A DNA stretch of 64,000 bases. Source: Gordonia phthalatica (GTDB lineage: Bacteria > Actinomycetota > Actinomycetes > Mycobacteriales > Mycobacteriaceae). A program made the translations under genes and the position numbers. Location of the stretch: NCBI RefSeq assembly GCF_001305675.1, contig NZ_CP011853.1, positions 2,852,001 to 2,916,000 on the forward strand. Reading direction: 5' to 3'. Below, piece after piece: positions 9,669 to 17,407 of the stretch (positions are counted from its first letter, which is position 1; every line of letters begins with the position of its first letter). The notes beneath the pieces are model-generated. The model searched no databases, had not been told where the DNA came from, and was given only the letters and a program-made list of their open reading frames with translations.

Positions 9669-10204
9669 CTACTCCGATCGGGCGTCCGGCCCGCGAACTC
9701 AGCGACGAAGAGCTCGAGCATCAGGGCAAGCAGGCCCACGAGACCCGCAACTGGGTGTTCCTGCACGGCACGGCCGCGCAGTTCGCCACCCACACCGCGC
9801 GCATGCTGGAGCTGGAGCAGGAATACGTCCGCCGCTACCCCAAGCGGACGTGGCAGGGCTCCGGCGGCGCCCCCACTGCCCCGGGCGACGAGGTGGAGCA
9901 GATCAAGGCCGCGATCGCCGGCATCGTCGCGCAGCTGCAGTCCCTGCTGCAGATGACGCCGGTGACGGCCGACGAGCACTCCGGCGCCGCGCCCGACGAC
10001 CCGATCAAGGCGCTGCTGCAGGCGATCGCTGACAAGCCCGACGGCCGTATGAACAAGCTGGCGGTCCACCAGTTGGCCCGCGAGCTCGGCATCCCCCGCG
10101 AGAACCTGGCGAAGCTCTACAAGGAGGTCCCCCACCTCCTGGAGACGGAGAAGTCCGACCGCGTGATCACGGACGCCGGCAGGGCTGCCATTTCCGCTGG
10201 TTGA
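9665..10204 (+). CDS. Conserved small protein at end of box operon (DUF6158-like)
   Basis: A soluble, mostly helical protein of 179 residues. It begins at a GTG overlapping the ferredoxin stop (GTGA). The N-terminal 60 residues are charged and helical (ELSDEELEHQGKQAHETRN). The C-terminal part (MNKLAVHQLARELGI, then LAKLYKEVPHLLETE) looks like a small helical bundle. I think it matches the family often labelled DUF6158 next to box genes, but I am not certain of the number. The last codons and stop are supplied by the dispersed repeat that begins at 10195. Function unknown; its operon position suggests a role with the BoxB redox chain. Confidence 0.75.
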   Translation: MTTPIGRPARELSDEELEHQGKQAHETRNWVFLHGTAAQFATHTARMLELEQEYVRRYPKRTWQGSGGAPTAPGDEVEQIKAAIAGIVAQLQSLLQMTPVTADEHSGAAPDDPIKALLQAIADKPDGRMNKLAVHQLARELGIPRENLAKLYKEVPHLLETEKSDRVITDAGRAAISAG

Positions 10205-10229
10205 GCGAGCGAAGCGAGTCGAAACCCCC
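10195..10229 (+). repeat. Dispersed CGCTGGTTGAGC...GTCGAAACC repeat, copy 1
   Basis: CGCTGGTTGAGCGAGCGAAG followed by CGAGTCGAAACC. The TGA inside the repeat (10202-10204) is the stop codon of the preceding gene. Similar elements occur at 10455-10500 and 34401-34445. Confidence 0.7.
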
Positions 10230-10620
10230 ACGCTCCTCGAGTACGCCCGCGAACGTAGTGAGCGAGCACATCGAGAGAGCCGCAGCTTCCCAAACAACCG
10301 AAGATCACGAGCGTTCCCAGTGACCAACCCGCAGTCACTGGGAACACTGCTGCCGCCGCTCCGTCGCCCCCAGGTCTGCCGAGTGCCGCCTGCGAGCTTG
10401 CGAGCACGCGGTGTATCGAGGCGACCGCGACGAACAGTGGTTCCCTCCGCCATCCGCTGGTTGAGCCTGCCGAAGCGAAGCGGAGGCAGTGTCGAAACCC
10501 GCAACGCGCGATCTGATCCAACAACTGAATGTCAACATCATTCTCAGCGACCAGCTGGCCATCCGTAAGTCACGCTGGCGGACGGAAGTGTCTGGTTGAT
10601 CCTAATCTTGTCGGTACGTT
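10205..10620. other. Repeat-rich non-coding spacer between box operon and accessory region
   Basis: A stretch of 416 bp with no convincing gene. It contains copy 1 of the dispersed repeat at its left edge, a partial element at about 10388-10416 (GAGCTTGCGAGCACGCGGTG and TATCGAG) and copy 2 at 10455-10500. CCGCAGTCACTGGGAACACTG near 10330 stands next to an inverted CGTTCCCAGTGACC at 10312, making a CCCAGTGAC/GTCACTGGG palindrome (10315-10344 region) that may end transcription of the box operon. This is the boundary to the accessory region. Confidence 0.55.
10455..10500 (+). repeat. Dispersed CGCTGGTTGAGC...GTCGAAACC repeat, copy 2
   Basis: CGCTGGTTGAGCCTGCCGAA, then GCGAAGCGGAGGCAGTGTCGAAACCC. 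The termini match copy 1 and the copy inside the methyltransferase gene at 34401; the centre (GAAGCGAAG-type) is variable. Confidence 0.7.
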
Positions 10621-10659
10621 GTGGTATTTAATCCTCGTGACGAGAGGACGTACCAGGCG

Positions 10660-11319
10660 ATGAGCGAGAAGAAGCCGTCGACGGCGGTTGCAACCGATTT
10701 CGGGGTTCTTGATACCGCGATACGACAGGCCTCGAAGGTAGCGGAGTCGGCCGTCGGCAAACTTCGGAAGCAGTACCCGGACGCATCGGACGAGGTGCTG
10801 ATCCGAAGGCTGGAAACGCTCTTCATCACGACTGTGACAAGCACCGGGACCGCTACCGGAGCAGCGGCAGCGGTGCCGGGGGTGGGCACCGTTGCGGCTC
10901 TTGCGGCAGCTGCAGGCGACGGCAGCTACTTCCTCGTCGCCGCCACATCCCATGTCTTGGCAGTTGCCAACGTCAACGGAATCCACATCGAGAACTACGA
11001 ACGCCAGCGGGCCCTAGTACTGATGGTTCTTGCAGGAGGGAGTGTCGCGGGCGGCGTCGGCAAGGCCGCCGGTCGGACCGGGGCGCATCTCGGTAGCAAG
11101 GCAGCAAAGGCCGTTCCGATTGAGACGATCCGACAGATCAACCGAGTACTGGGCCCCCAATTCGTGACTCGCTACGGCACGCAGCGAGGCATCATCGTCC
11201 TCGGCCGAGCTGCACCGTTCGGGATCGGTGCAGCGATAGGTGGCGGAGGGAACTTCCTGCTCGCCAAGGGGATCGTCAAGGCTACGCGGCGAGTGTTCAA
11301 AGAGTCGGAGGACGAGTGA
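10660..11319 (+). CDS. EcsC-like membrane-associated protein, unknown function
   Basis: A protein of 219 residues, rich in Ala and Gly, with two hydrophobic stretches (GAAAAVPGVGTVAALAAAAG and GRAAPFGIGAAIGGGGN). The order of a charged helical N-terminus, a Gly/Ala-rich loop with D-G-S, then IRQINRVLGPQFVTRYG resembles EcsC-family proteins; this is a weak family call. A GTG at 10621 would extend it by 13 residues, but the ATG at 10660 follows a GAGAGGA. It overlaps the next gene by GTGA, so the two form a translationally coupled pair. Confidence 0.7.
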   Translation: MSEKKPSTAVATDFGVLDTAIRQASKVAESAVGKLRKQYPDASDEVLIRRLETLFITTVTSTGTATGAAAAVPGVGTVAALAAAAGDGSYFLVAATSHVLAVANVNGIHIENYERQRALVLMVLAGGSVAGGVGKAAGRTGAHLGSKAAKAVPIETIRQINRVLGPQFVTRYGTQRGIIVLGRAAPFGIGAAIGGGGNFLLAKGIVKATRRVFKESEDE

Positions 11320-11750
11320 GTTCGCTCCACATCGGTGCCGCCGGCGAGCTACTCGTCCAATATCGACTCCTGCGGCTCGGCATTGACAGCGCCCGGCTCA
11401 CCACTGACTCGGGCGTCGACCTGGTCGCATACTCATCGGAAGACAACACGGCTCGGACGATTCAGGTCAAGTCCACGGACAAGCCTGTGCGGGCTGGCGG
11501 CAAGGGCGCACTCGCCCTCGGCTGGTCCCTCCCAGTCGACTTGCACGCTGAACTGCTCGCCACAGTTCTGCTCAGCACTGACACAGTGTGGCTGTTCACA
11601 CGCGACGAAGCGCGTGAACTCGCTAGCCCACGGGCGAGGGACACCATGCTGCTGAACTGGTATGTCGATCCGACAGTCCGCGGCAACCTCGCGCAACACC
11701 AAGTCGAGGCGCACAGAATCGAGCACAAAGCGTCCGTTCTGATCGGCTGA
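11316..11750 (+). CDS. Small PD-(D/E)XK-like putative nuclease
   Basis: A soluble protein of 144 residues whose N-terminal half shows a PD-(D/E)XK-type layout: helix with E11 (GAAGELLVQYRLLRLGID), D35 in SGVDLVAY and Q50-x-K52 in TIQVKST. The (E/Q)xK variant is common in Holliday-junction-resolvase-like and DUF4365-like proteins. It may bind or cut nucleic acid. It is coupled by GTGA to the EcsC-like gene, an arrangement suggestive of a two-gene membrane/nuclease module. The family is not certain. Confidence 0.7.
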   Translation: MSSLHIGAAGELLVQYRLLRLGIDSARLTTDSGVDLVAYSSEDNTARTIQVKSTDKPVRAGGKGALALGWSLPVDLHAELLATVLLSTDTVWLFTRDEARELASPRARDTMLLNWYVDPTVRGNLAQHQVEAHRIEHKASVLIG

Positions 11751-11806
11751 GGGCGACAGCAACCACCACATAATAGGTTCGGGCGTCGCGCGAGAGCACG
11801 AATTGC

Positions 11807-11812
11807 TACCGT
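11807..11812 (+). promoter_or_regulatory. Leaderless -10 element for SEC-C gene
   Basis: TACCGT fits the actinobacterial TANNNT -10 and lies exactly 6 nt before the ATG at 11819. No SD is present, so transcription probably starts at the A of the start codon. Confidence 0.5.
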
Positions 11813-11818
11813 CGCCCC

Positions 11819-14146
11819 ATGGACGGGGAAGAAGCGTTCACCACTGCGATCGAGTTGCTTCGCGAGCACGGGCCGCTGAGCGAGGACGAGTGGATCGATC
11901 TCCTGGTGAAGCACGAGGTCGACGAGGACACTGCGACCGAGATCGTCGTCGACGGCGACCATCCCGCCGTGCTGCTTCTGGACAGCCGGCTGGCCGTCGT
12001 CGACGACCTCGTCGACCGGCTGCATTTCACTCACCGACTCACCGCCGACGAGATCGCGTCTGACATCCTGCTCGACACGATCGACCTGTACCCGATGACC
12101 GGCCGGGTCGCAGGGCTGACCGTAAGCATGCATACCGACCCCGACCTGTTCGCCGAACGCGGCCTCGACCCGGCACCCGATCAGTCCGGCATCGTCACCG
12201 AACGCGGAACCCTCAGCGAGTACCAGCCGGGCGACCTCGTCGAAGTCACCATCCGCTTCAACGCCGATCCCAACAAGGCGCAATCGCACGCCCACCTGAT
12301 CGCACTCGAAGCGCGCCGCGAAATGCTCGGCCTGCCGGTCGCCGACATCGAGGTGACACCCGCCGACAACCCTGCCGAGGTCGACGTGACCGACGCCGTC
12401 GAGGAAGCACTCGCCGCCGGCCGCGGCGGGATCGTCTACTTCGACACCGTCGTCTGGCACCTGGTCGTGACGAAGGGCTTCTTCACCGAACCCACGCTGC
12501 CGCTGTCCGAACTGCTCGACACCGCGGGGTACATCGTCGCCCACGACTTCGTCGCCCGCGCCGGGACCGACGTCGACGACATCCTGGATCAGCAGCGCAC
12601 CGCTCACATCCGCGAGGAGTACCAGCTGCCGTCCGCGCACGCCGCCGACGTCGCCCTCACCATTGGACGCCTGGTCGTCCGCACCGAGACCGAGCAGGAT
12701 GAGCTGATCGAGAAGCGCATGCAGGCGGACCCGCACTACTTCGACGTCCTCGGCGACGACCGCGCTCACATGCCGGTGGTCGAGGTCGTCGTCAGTCGGA
12801 TCAACCAGGCGCGGGACCGCTCCGATGATGACGGCAAGAGGGCGGTTACCGGCTTCCGTCGGGTCTCAACGACGCTCCTCCGGCACGTGTCCACCACCAA
12901 AGCGAAGGCGGGTGCCCTGTACCTCGCGGCCCGAGGCGCCGCGATCGACGGCGATCTCGAAAACGCCGAGAGACTTCTTCATGACGCCGCACGTATCGAT
13001 CGCGACGCCTTCGCGCCGCGTTTGATGCTCTCGTCGCTCACCATCCTCAGGGATGACTTCACGCGGGCGCAGACGCTCCTCATCGAGATCGGAGCCTACG
13101 AGGGCGACCCGGTGCTCGACACTGTGAACGAGATCCTGGCGAACACCGGACCGGAACCCGGACGAAACGAACCTTGCTGGTGCGGGTCGGGTCGCAAGTA
13201 CAAGTCCTGCCATCGGGGCAAGCCCCCGGTCAACGAGGAGCAACGCGCTTTCCTGGTGAGTCTGAAAGCCGCGGAGTTCCTCGGCTGGTCGGGCGGCCTC
13301 GATGCGGTCGAGTCCCTGCACGACCTCCGCGTCAGTTTCATCTCCGATCCCGACGTCTTCGACGTGCTCTCCGAAGACCGCGAACTCGCCATCGACATCA
13401 TGCTGATCGAGGGCGGCGCTTACGCCCGACTGCTCGACGTGGCCCGCGACTACCTGACCGAAGACGACGTCACCTACATCGAGGGAATCCTCGAACGCGG
13501 ACGGTCGGTCTTCGAGATCGAGGACGTCGAACCCGGTATCGGGATGACGCTGCGCGACCTCCGCGACGACCAGCGCTACCAGATCAGCGAGGAACGCGGG
13601 AGCAGCGCCGTCCAGCGCGGGACGTTCATCTGTACCCGCCTCGCACCGAAGGGCGACACGTTCACCGCTGTCGTGACGCCCGATCCGGTTGCTGCACACG
13701 ATGCGCCGATTCTGACCCAGATGCTCGTCGACGGCATCCCGCCGGTCGAGCTCATCACCATGCTGAGCAGCCGATTCATCCAACAGTCCGCGCTCATCGA
13801 CGACCTCGCCGAGAACGGCGCGCACCTCGCCTCACTACGCCTCACGCAGCCCGAGGCGGTGAAGGCATGGCTCGACGACAACCTCGAATGGTCCGTCGAC
13901 TGCTGGATCATCGAGGACGACATGAATCTCCGGGGCCAGGTGCGTCTCGAAGTGATCGACAACGCGACCACAGCGAAGATCATCGCCTTCGCCGAAGACG
14001 GCCTCGAGTCGATCATCGACTCGATCGTCGAGGTCGATGCGGACGCGACCGTCGTCGACGAGCGTCACCTCACCGCCGACGAACTCGCGGACGAATTGGA
14101 GGCGGCGGCCGAGCCGAAGGGACCGCACTTGAGGTCGGTCGACTAG
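11819..14146 (+). CDS. Large SEC-C motif protein of unknown function
   Basis: A protein of 775 residues. The only clear motif is a SEC-C zinc-binding module at about residues 447-465 (GRNEPCWCGSGRKYKSCH), as in SecA C-termini and YecA-like proteins. The flanks are acidic, helical and repeat-like (residues 350-430 resemble TPR/HEAT-like helices: LYLAARGAAIDGDLENAERL). The N-terminus (REHGPLSEDEWIDLLVKHEVD) looks like a small winged-helix segment. The start is supported by a leaderless -10. It is first of a co-directional set with the 2OG oxygenase, a degenerate amidohydrolase and the giant helicase. The function is unknown. Confidence 0.85.
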   Translation: MDGEEAFTTAIELLREHGPLSEDEWIDLLVKHEVDEDTATEIVVDGDHPAVLLLDSRLAVVDDLVDRLHFTHRLTADEIASDILLDTIDLYPMTGRVAGLTVSMHTDPDLFAERGLDPAPDQSGIVTERGTLSEYQPGDLVEVTIRFNADPNKAQSHAHLIALEARREMLGLPVADIEVTPADNPAEVDVTDAVEEALAAGRGGIVYFDTVVWHLVVTKGFFTEPTLPLSELLDTAGYIVAHDFVARAGTDVDDILDQQRTAHIREEYQLPSAHAADVALTIGRLVVRTETEQDELIEKRMQADPHYFDVLGDDRAHMPVVEVVVSRINQARDRSDDDGKRAVTGFRRVSTTLLRHVSTTKAKAGALYLAARGAAIDGDLENAERLLHDAARIDRDAFAPRLMLSSLTILRDDFTRAQTLLIEIGAYEGDPVLDTVNEILANTGPEPGRNEPCWCGSGRKYKSCHRGKPPVNEEQRAFLVSLKAAEFLGWSGGLDAVESLHDLRVSFISDPDVFDVLSEDRELAIDIMLIEGGAYARLLDVARDYLTEDDVTYIEGILERGRSVFEIEDVEPGIGMTLRDLRDDQRYQISEERGSSAVQRGTFICTRLAPKGDTFTAVVTPDPVAAHDAPILTQMLVDGIPPVELITMLSSRFIQQSALIDDLAENGAHLASLRLTQPEAVKAWLDDNLEWSVDCWIIEDDMNLRGQVRLEVIDNATTAKIIAFAEDGLESIIDSIVEVDADATVVDERHLTADELADELEAAAEPKGPHLRSVD

Positions 14147-14192
14147 AACAGAGCGAATCGAGGGTCGCACGGAGCACCATGCGACCGACCTC
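14131..14192 (+). promoter_or_regulatory. Two mutually exclusive hairpins at SEC-C/2OG junction
   Basis: An 11-bp perfect stem GAGGTCGGTCG (14131-14141) / CGACCGACCTC (14182-14192) overlaps a second perfect 7-bp stem GGTCGCA (14163-14169) / TGCGACC (14180-14186). Both cannot form at once. The first arm lies in the last codons of the upstream gene. It could be an attenuator or terminator. Confidence 0.4.
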
Positions 14193-14210
14193 CATGCCAC
14201 ACTCGTCTTC

Positions 14211-16394
14211 ATGTCGACTCCACCCCGGATCAGTCTGGCGCGCCACCTGAACGACCAGCGACCCGAAGGCTCGTTCAGCACGCAATTGACGGCATCACCG
14301 GACGCCCTGGACATCCGTGTCGAGGGCGTCGGCGCTCTCCCCGCTCGCATGTACGCCGCTGACGCGAAGAAGCTGAAAGCCGTCGCCGGTCCCGCACATT
14401 TCGGCCGGGGCACGGAGACCCTGCACGACACCGACGTCCGTGACACCTGGGAGATCACCGCAGACAAGGTGACGCTCGGCGGCGTGGAGTGGGACGCCAC
14501 TCTCGGACAGATCCTCACCGAGGTCCGCGACGACCTCGGACTCCCGTACGGTTCCACCCTCACCGCGGAACTGCACGGACTCCTCGTCTACGGCACCGGC
14601 CAGTTCTTCGCGCCGCATCAGGACACGGAGAAGGCCGACGCGATGGTGGCGACGCTCGTCGTCGTCTTGCCATCGGCACACAGCGGTGGCGAGCTCGTCG
14701 TCGCGCACGCCGGGCAGACCCGACTGCATCGTCCCGTCGACAGCCGACTCACGTTCATCGCGTTCTATGCCGACTGTCGGCACGAGATCCGACGCGTCCG
14801 TTCCGGTCACCGGATCACTCTCGTGTTCAACCTGCTGATCTCGGACGCCCAGGTCGGAGAGTCAGCGCCCGACGACGTCCTCGCAAGCCTGATCGCCGAT
14901 CACTTCGCCACCCCCGCCCAGCCCCGGTGGCCGCAAGAACAGACGACGACGCCGTCGCGGCTCGTCGTTCTCCTCGATCACGAGTACAGCAAACACGGCC
15001 TCTCGCGCGGCCAGTTCAAGGGGCACGACGCCGAGCGGGTCTCAGCGATCCGGGCGGCCGCCGAGCGCACCGACTGCCGCACCGCGGTCGCGCTGACAAA
15101 GATTCACGAGACGTGGAATGAGGGATACGACGGCTATGCGGGCGACCTCGCCGACACGGAAACCGTTCTGAGCTGGTGGCAGCCCGTCGACGAGGACTGC
15201 GAGGAGATCGCCCTGCGCGTCGCCGAGTCCGAGATCTGCGCCCCAACGCCGACAGTGTCGCTGAACCCGTACGAGTCCGAGTACACGGGCAACATGGGGA
15301 ACTACGGCAACACTGAGGAGTACTGGTACCGCCGCGCCGCGGTCGTAGTGTGGCCGCAGGCGCGCGACTTCGCAGTCCGCGCCGAAACCGATCCCGTCCG
15401 CGCGCTCGAGGACATCGCCGAACGGCTCCACGATGCGGATCTTGCGATGCGGACACAGTCCGCGATCGACGCGCGGGCGGTGCCGCTCTTCGTCAGACTG
15501 GCTCCAGCCGGAGCATTCTCGCCGTGCCTGAAGGTCGCCTCCAGCGTCGACGACACCGACCTCGCAACCCGCTTGCTCGAGCCGTTCAGCATCGCAAGTC
15601 TCCGGACCGACGACGCCCCGCACCTCGCCCGCGCCGCGCAGCGTCACGGTATGTCCTGGGTGTCCGAGATCGTCGCATCGTGGCTGTCGAGGCACTCCTT
15701 CGCCAGCGAACTCCACGACGACTGGACGCAGGCGACTCTGCCCGCCCTGTGTGACCGTCTGCGCGCGGAGGGAGCAGCCGACGTCGCCGACCTCGTCGCG
15801 ACTCGCTTGCACGCGATGTTGCTCGCGTTCGTTCGCCGTTCGAGCAGCGCCGGCAATCCGCCGAGCAGGCGTCAGGACGGCTACCGGCACTCGGCTCCGA
15901 CTGCCGCGGTGATCCTCGCCGAATGCGACGACGAAGCGCTGGCCGAGTTCCGTTCCGCAGTGGCCGAGAACCCGCGAGACGTGACTACCCTCCTCCTCGG
16001 CATCCTCGCAGCACTCCCCCAGGACGACCCGATCGCGATTGCCCTCGCCGAAGACACGACAGTCCTCCTGGAACGCCGAATCACCGAACTCACTCGACGG
16101 CACGCCGACTGGTCCATCGCGTTCGACGGGTGCGGATGCGACCTCTGCGGTCGCCTGGAACGGTTCGCGCGCTCGTCCGAATCGACGCGCACGGAGTGGC
16201 CGTTGAAGAAGGACTTCCGGCTGCACCTTCACCGCGAGATCGACAATGCAGAACTCCCAGTCGACCACACGACCATCCGCACCGGGCGCCCCTTCACTCT
16301 GGTCCTGACGAAGAAGAAGGCACTGTTCACCCGAGACGCCGCCGCGCGACGGCAGGCGACGAAGGATCTCGCGTGGGTAGCCGCCCGCCGATGA
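14211..16394 (+). CDS. 2-oxoglutarate/Fe(II)-dependent oxygenase (prolyl-4-hydroxylase-like)
   Basis: A protein of 727 residues. The N-terminal about 210 residues form a double-stranded beta-helix dioxygenase: HxD metal motif in FAPHQDTEKAD near residues 135-137, distal His in DCRHEIRRV near 190, and 2OG-binding Arg in GHRITLVFNL near 201. The remaining 500 residues are an uncharacterised helical region with a single CGCDLCGRL cysteine pair near residue 642. Such long oxygenases are known from fungi and actinobacteria, but their substrates are unknown. It sits 64 bp after the SEC-C gene. A protein-hydroxylation role is an inference. Confidence 0.85.
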   Translation: MSTPPRISLARHLNDQRPEGSFSTQLTASPDALDIRVEGVGALPARMYAADAKKLKAVAGPAHFGRGTETLHDTDVRDTWEITADKVTLGGVEWDATLGQILTEVRDDLGLPYGSTLTAELHGLLVYGTGQFFAPHQDTEKADAMVATLVVVLPSAHSGGELVVAHAGQTRLHRPVDSRLTFIAFYADCRHEIRRVRSGHRITLVFNLLISDAQVGESAPDDVLASLIADHFATPAQPRWPQEQTTTPSRLVVLLDHEYSKHGLSRGQFKGHDAERVSAIRAAAERTDCRTAVALTKIHETWNEGYDGYAGDLADTETVLSWWQPVDEDCEEIALRVAESEICAPTPTVSLNPYESEYTGNMGNYGNTEEYWYRRAAVVVWPQARDFAVRAETDPVRALEDIAERLHDADLAMRTQSAIDARAVPLFVRLAPAGAFSPCLKVASSVDDTDLATRLLEPFSIASLRTDDAPHLARAAQRHGMSWVSEIVASWLSRHSFASELHDDWTQATLPALCDRLRAEGAADVADLVATRLHAMLLAFVRRSSSAGNPPSRRQDGYRHSAPTAAVILAECDDEALAEFRSAVAENPRDVTTLLLGILAALPQDDPIAIALAEDTTVLLERRITELTRRHADWSIAFDGCGCDLCGRLERFARSSESTRTEWPLKKDFRLHLHREIDNAELPVDHTTIRTGRPFTLVLTKKKALFTRDAAARRQATKDLAWVAARR

Positions 16395-16498
16395 CCTGAC
16401 GCGACGGTGATTGTCCGACCCTTCTGCTTTCCTGTGCTGTTACCGCGAATGCGGGACGTACCGCGCCAGCGGTGCAGGCACCACAGGTAAGGCCCGAC

Positions 16499-17407
16499 AT
16501 GATCACGCGCGCAACGATTCTCACCGGCGACGCCGACTCCCCGGTCGTTCTGCACGTCCCGCAGTGCCCACCCGCGCCGGCTGCGGAGTTCACCCCCCGG
16601 ATGCTCCTCGACGGGTCGCTCGACACTGTCGCCGACCGGATCGTCCACCATGCGCGGAAGCAGTCACGACGACGGCCTCACGCTGTGCTGAACCGGCTCC
16701 CGCGGTATCTGGACGATGCCGTGCCGGAGGCCGAGGAGAATGCACGTCGCGGCTGCCGCACCCAACTATGCAGTCACCACCACGTGGCCGTCGCGACCGC
16801 ATCCGACCCCTACGTCGCCCTGCTACGCGGCATCATCGACGAGCGGATCGCGGCGGTCGGCCACGCCACCGTCATCGAGATCCGCACGATGTCCGTTGCG
16901 GCGGCAGATCCGATGCGGATCGTTCTCGGCGTCGACACCGGCATCACCCCGTCGTCACTGATCGACGCCGCCGCGACGGCATTCACGGGCTACGCGATCG
17001 ACACCTGCCCGACGTCAGCGATCACCCGACGCGACGAATCCACGCCCGCCGGTGACAGCGCACAGGTCCAGACGCTCACCGTCACCATCGACTCGGGCGC
17101 CGTCTCCCCGTCCGAGATACACGGACTCGGCGATGCCCTCGCGACACTCGCGGACGGCGTCGGCTCCGCACTACCTGCGCCGACCAAACTCGCCCCACAC
17201 CCGCACGATCGTCCTCCGATCAGACGAACGTCGGATCCGCGCGTATCGTACCTATTCACGAGTGACCCGTCCCACTTAGATTTACAGGTGGACATCACCC
17301 CGGACTCGATCGCGCGGTTCACCCAAACGGACGCATCCCGTCGAGCCCGATCCCGTCCGGGCCGTACCCTGCCGACCGTCTACCGAGGAGCTCCCCGTGG
17401 TTGCTGA
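16499..17407 (+). CDS. Degenerate N-formylglutamate amidohydrolase-like protein
   Basis: A protein of 302 residues that aligns along its first 250 with the bona fide N-formylglutamate amidohydrolase at 56866-57672. SPVVLHVPQCP corresponds to FPVVLHVPHAS, HATVIEIRTMSV to RAIVLDIHSYPM, and MRIVLGVDTGITPS to PAICLGVDEHHTP. The residues expected to bind metal are changed: HVPHAS to HVPQCP, DIHSY to EIRTM, GVDEHH to GVDTGI. A non-catalytic, possibly regulatory or binding, role is likely. ATG with AGGTAAGG about 6-9 nt upstream. The C-terminal 60 residues are low-complexity and overlap the promoter and start of the next gene, so the true end may be less meaningful. Confidence 0.6.
   Translation: MITRATILTGDADSPVVLHVPQCPPAPAAEFTPRMLLDGSLDTVADRIVHHARKQSRRRPHAVLNRLPRYLDDAVPEAEENARRGCRTQLCSHHHVAVATASDPYVALLRGIIDERIAAVGHATVIEIRTMSVAAADPMRIVLGVDTGITPSSLIDAAATAFTGYAIDTCPTSAITRRDESTPAGDSAQVQTLTVTIDSGAVSPSEIHGLGDALATLADGVGSALPAPTKLAPHPHDRPPIRRTSDPRVSYLFTSDPSHLDLQVDITPDSIARFTQTDASRRARSRPGRTLPTVYRGAPRGC
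17255..17282 (+). promoter_or_regulatory. Candidate promoter for the giant helicase gene
   Basis: TTCACG (17255-17260), a 16-nt spacer and TAGATT (17277-17282) inside the 3' end of the preceding reading frame. About 110 nt of leader precede the GTG at 17397. Confidence 0.35.
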
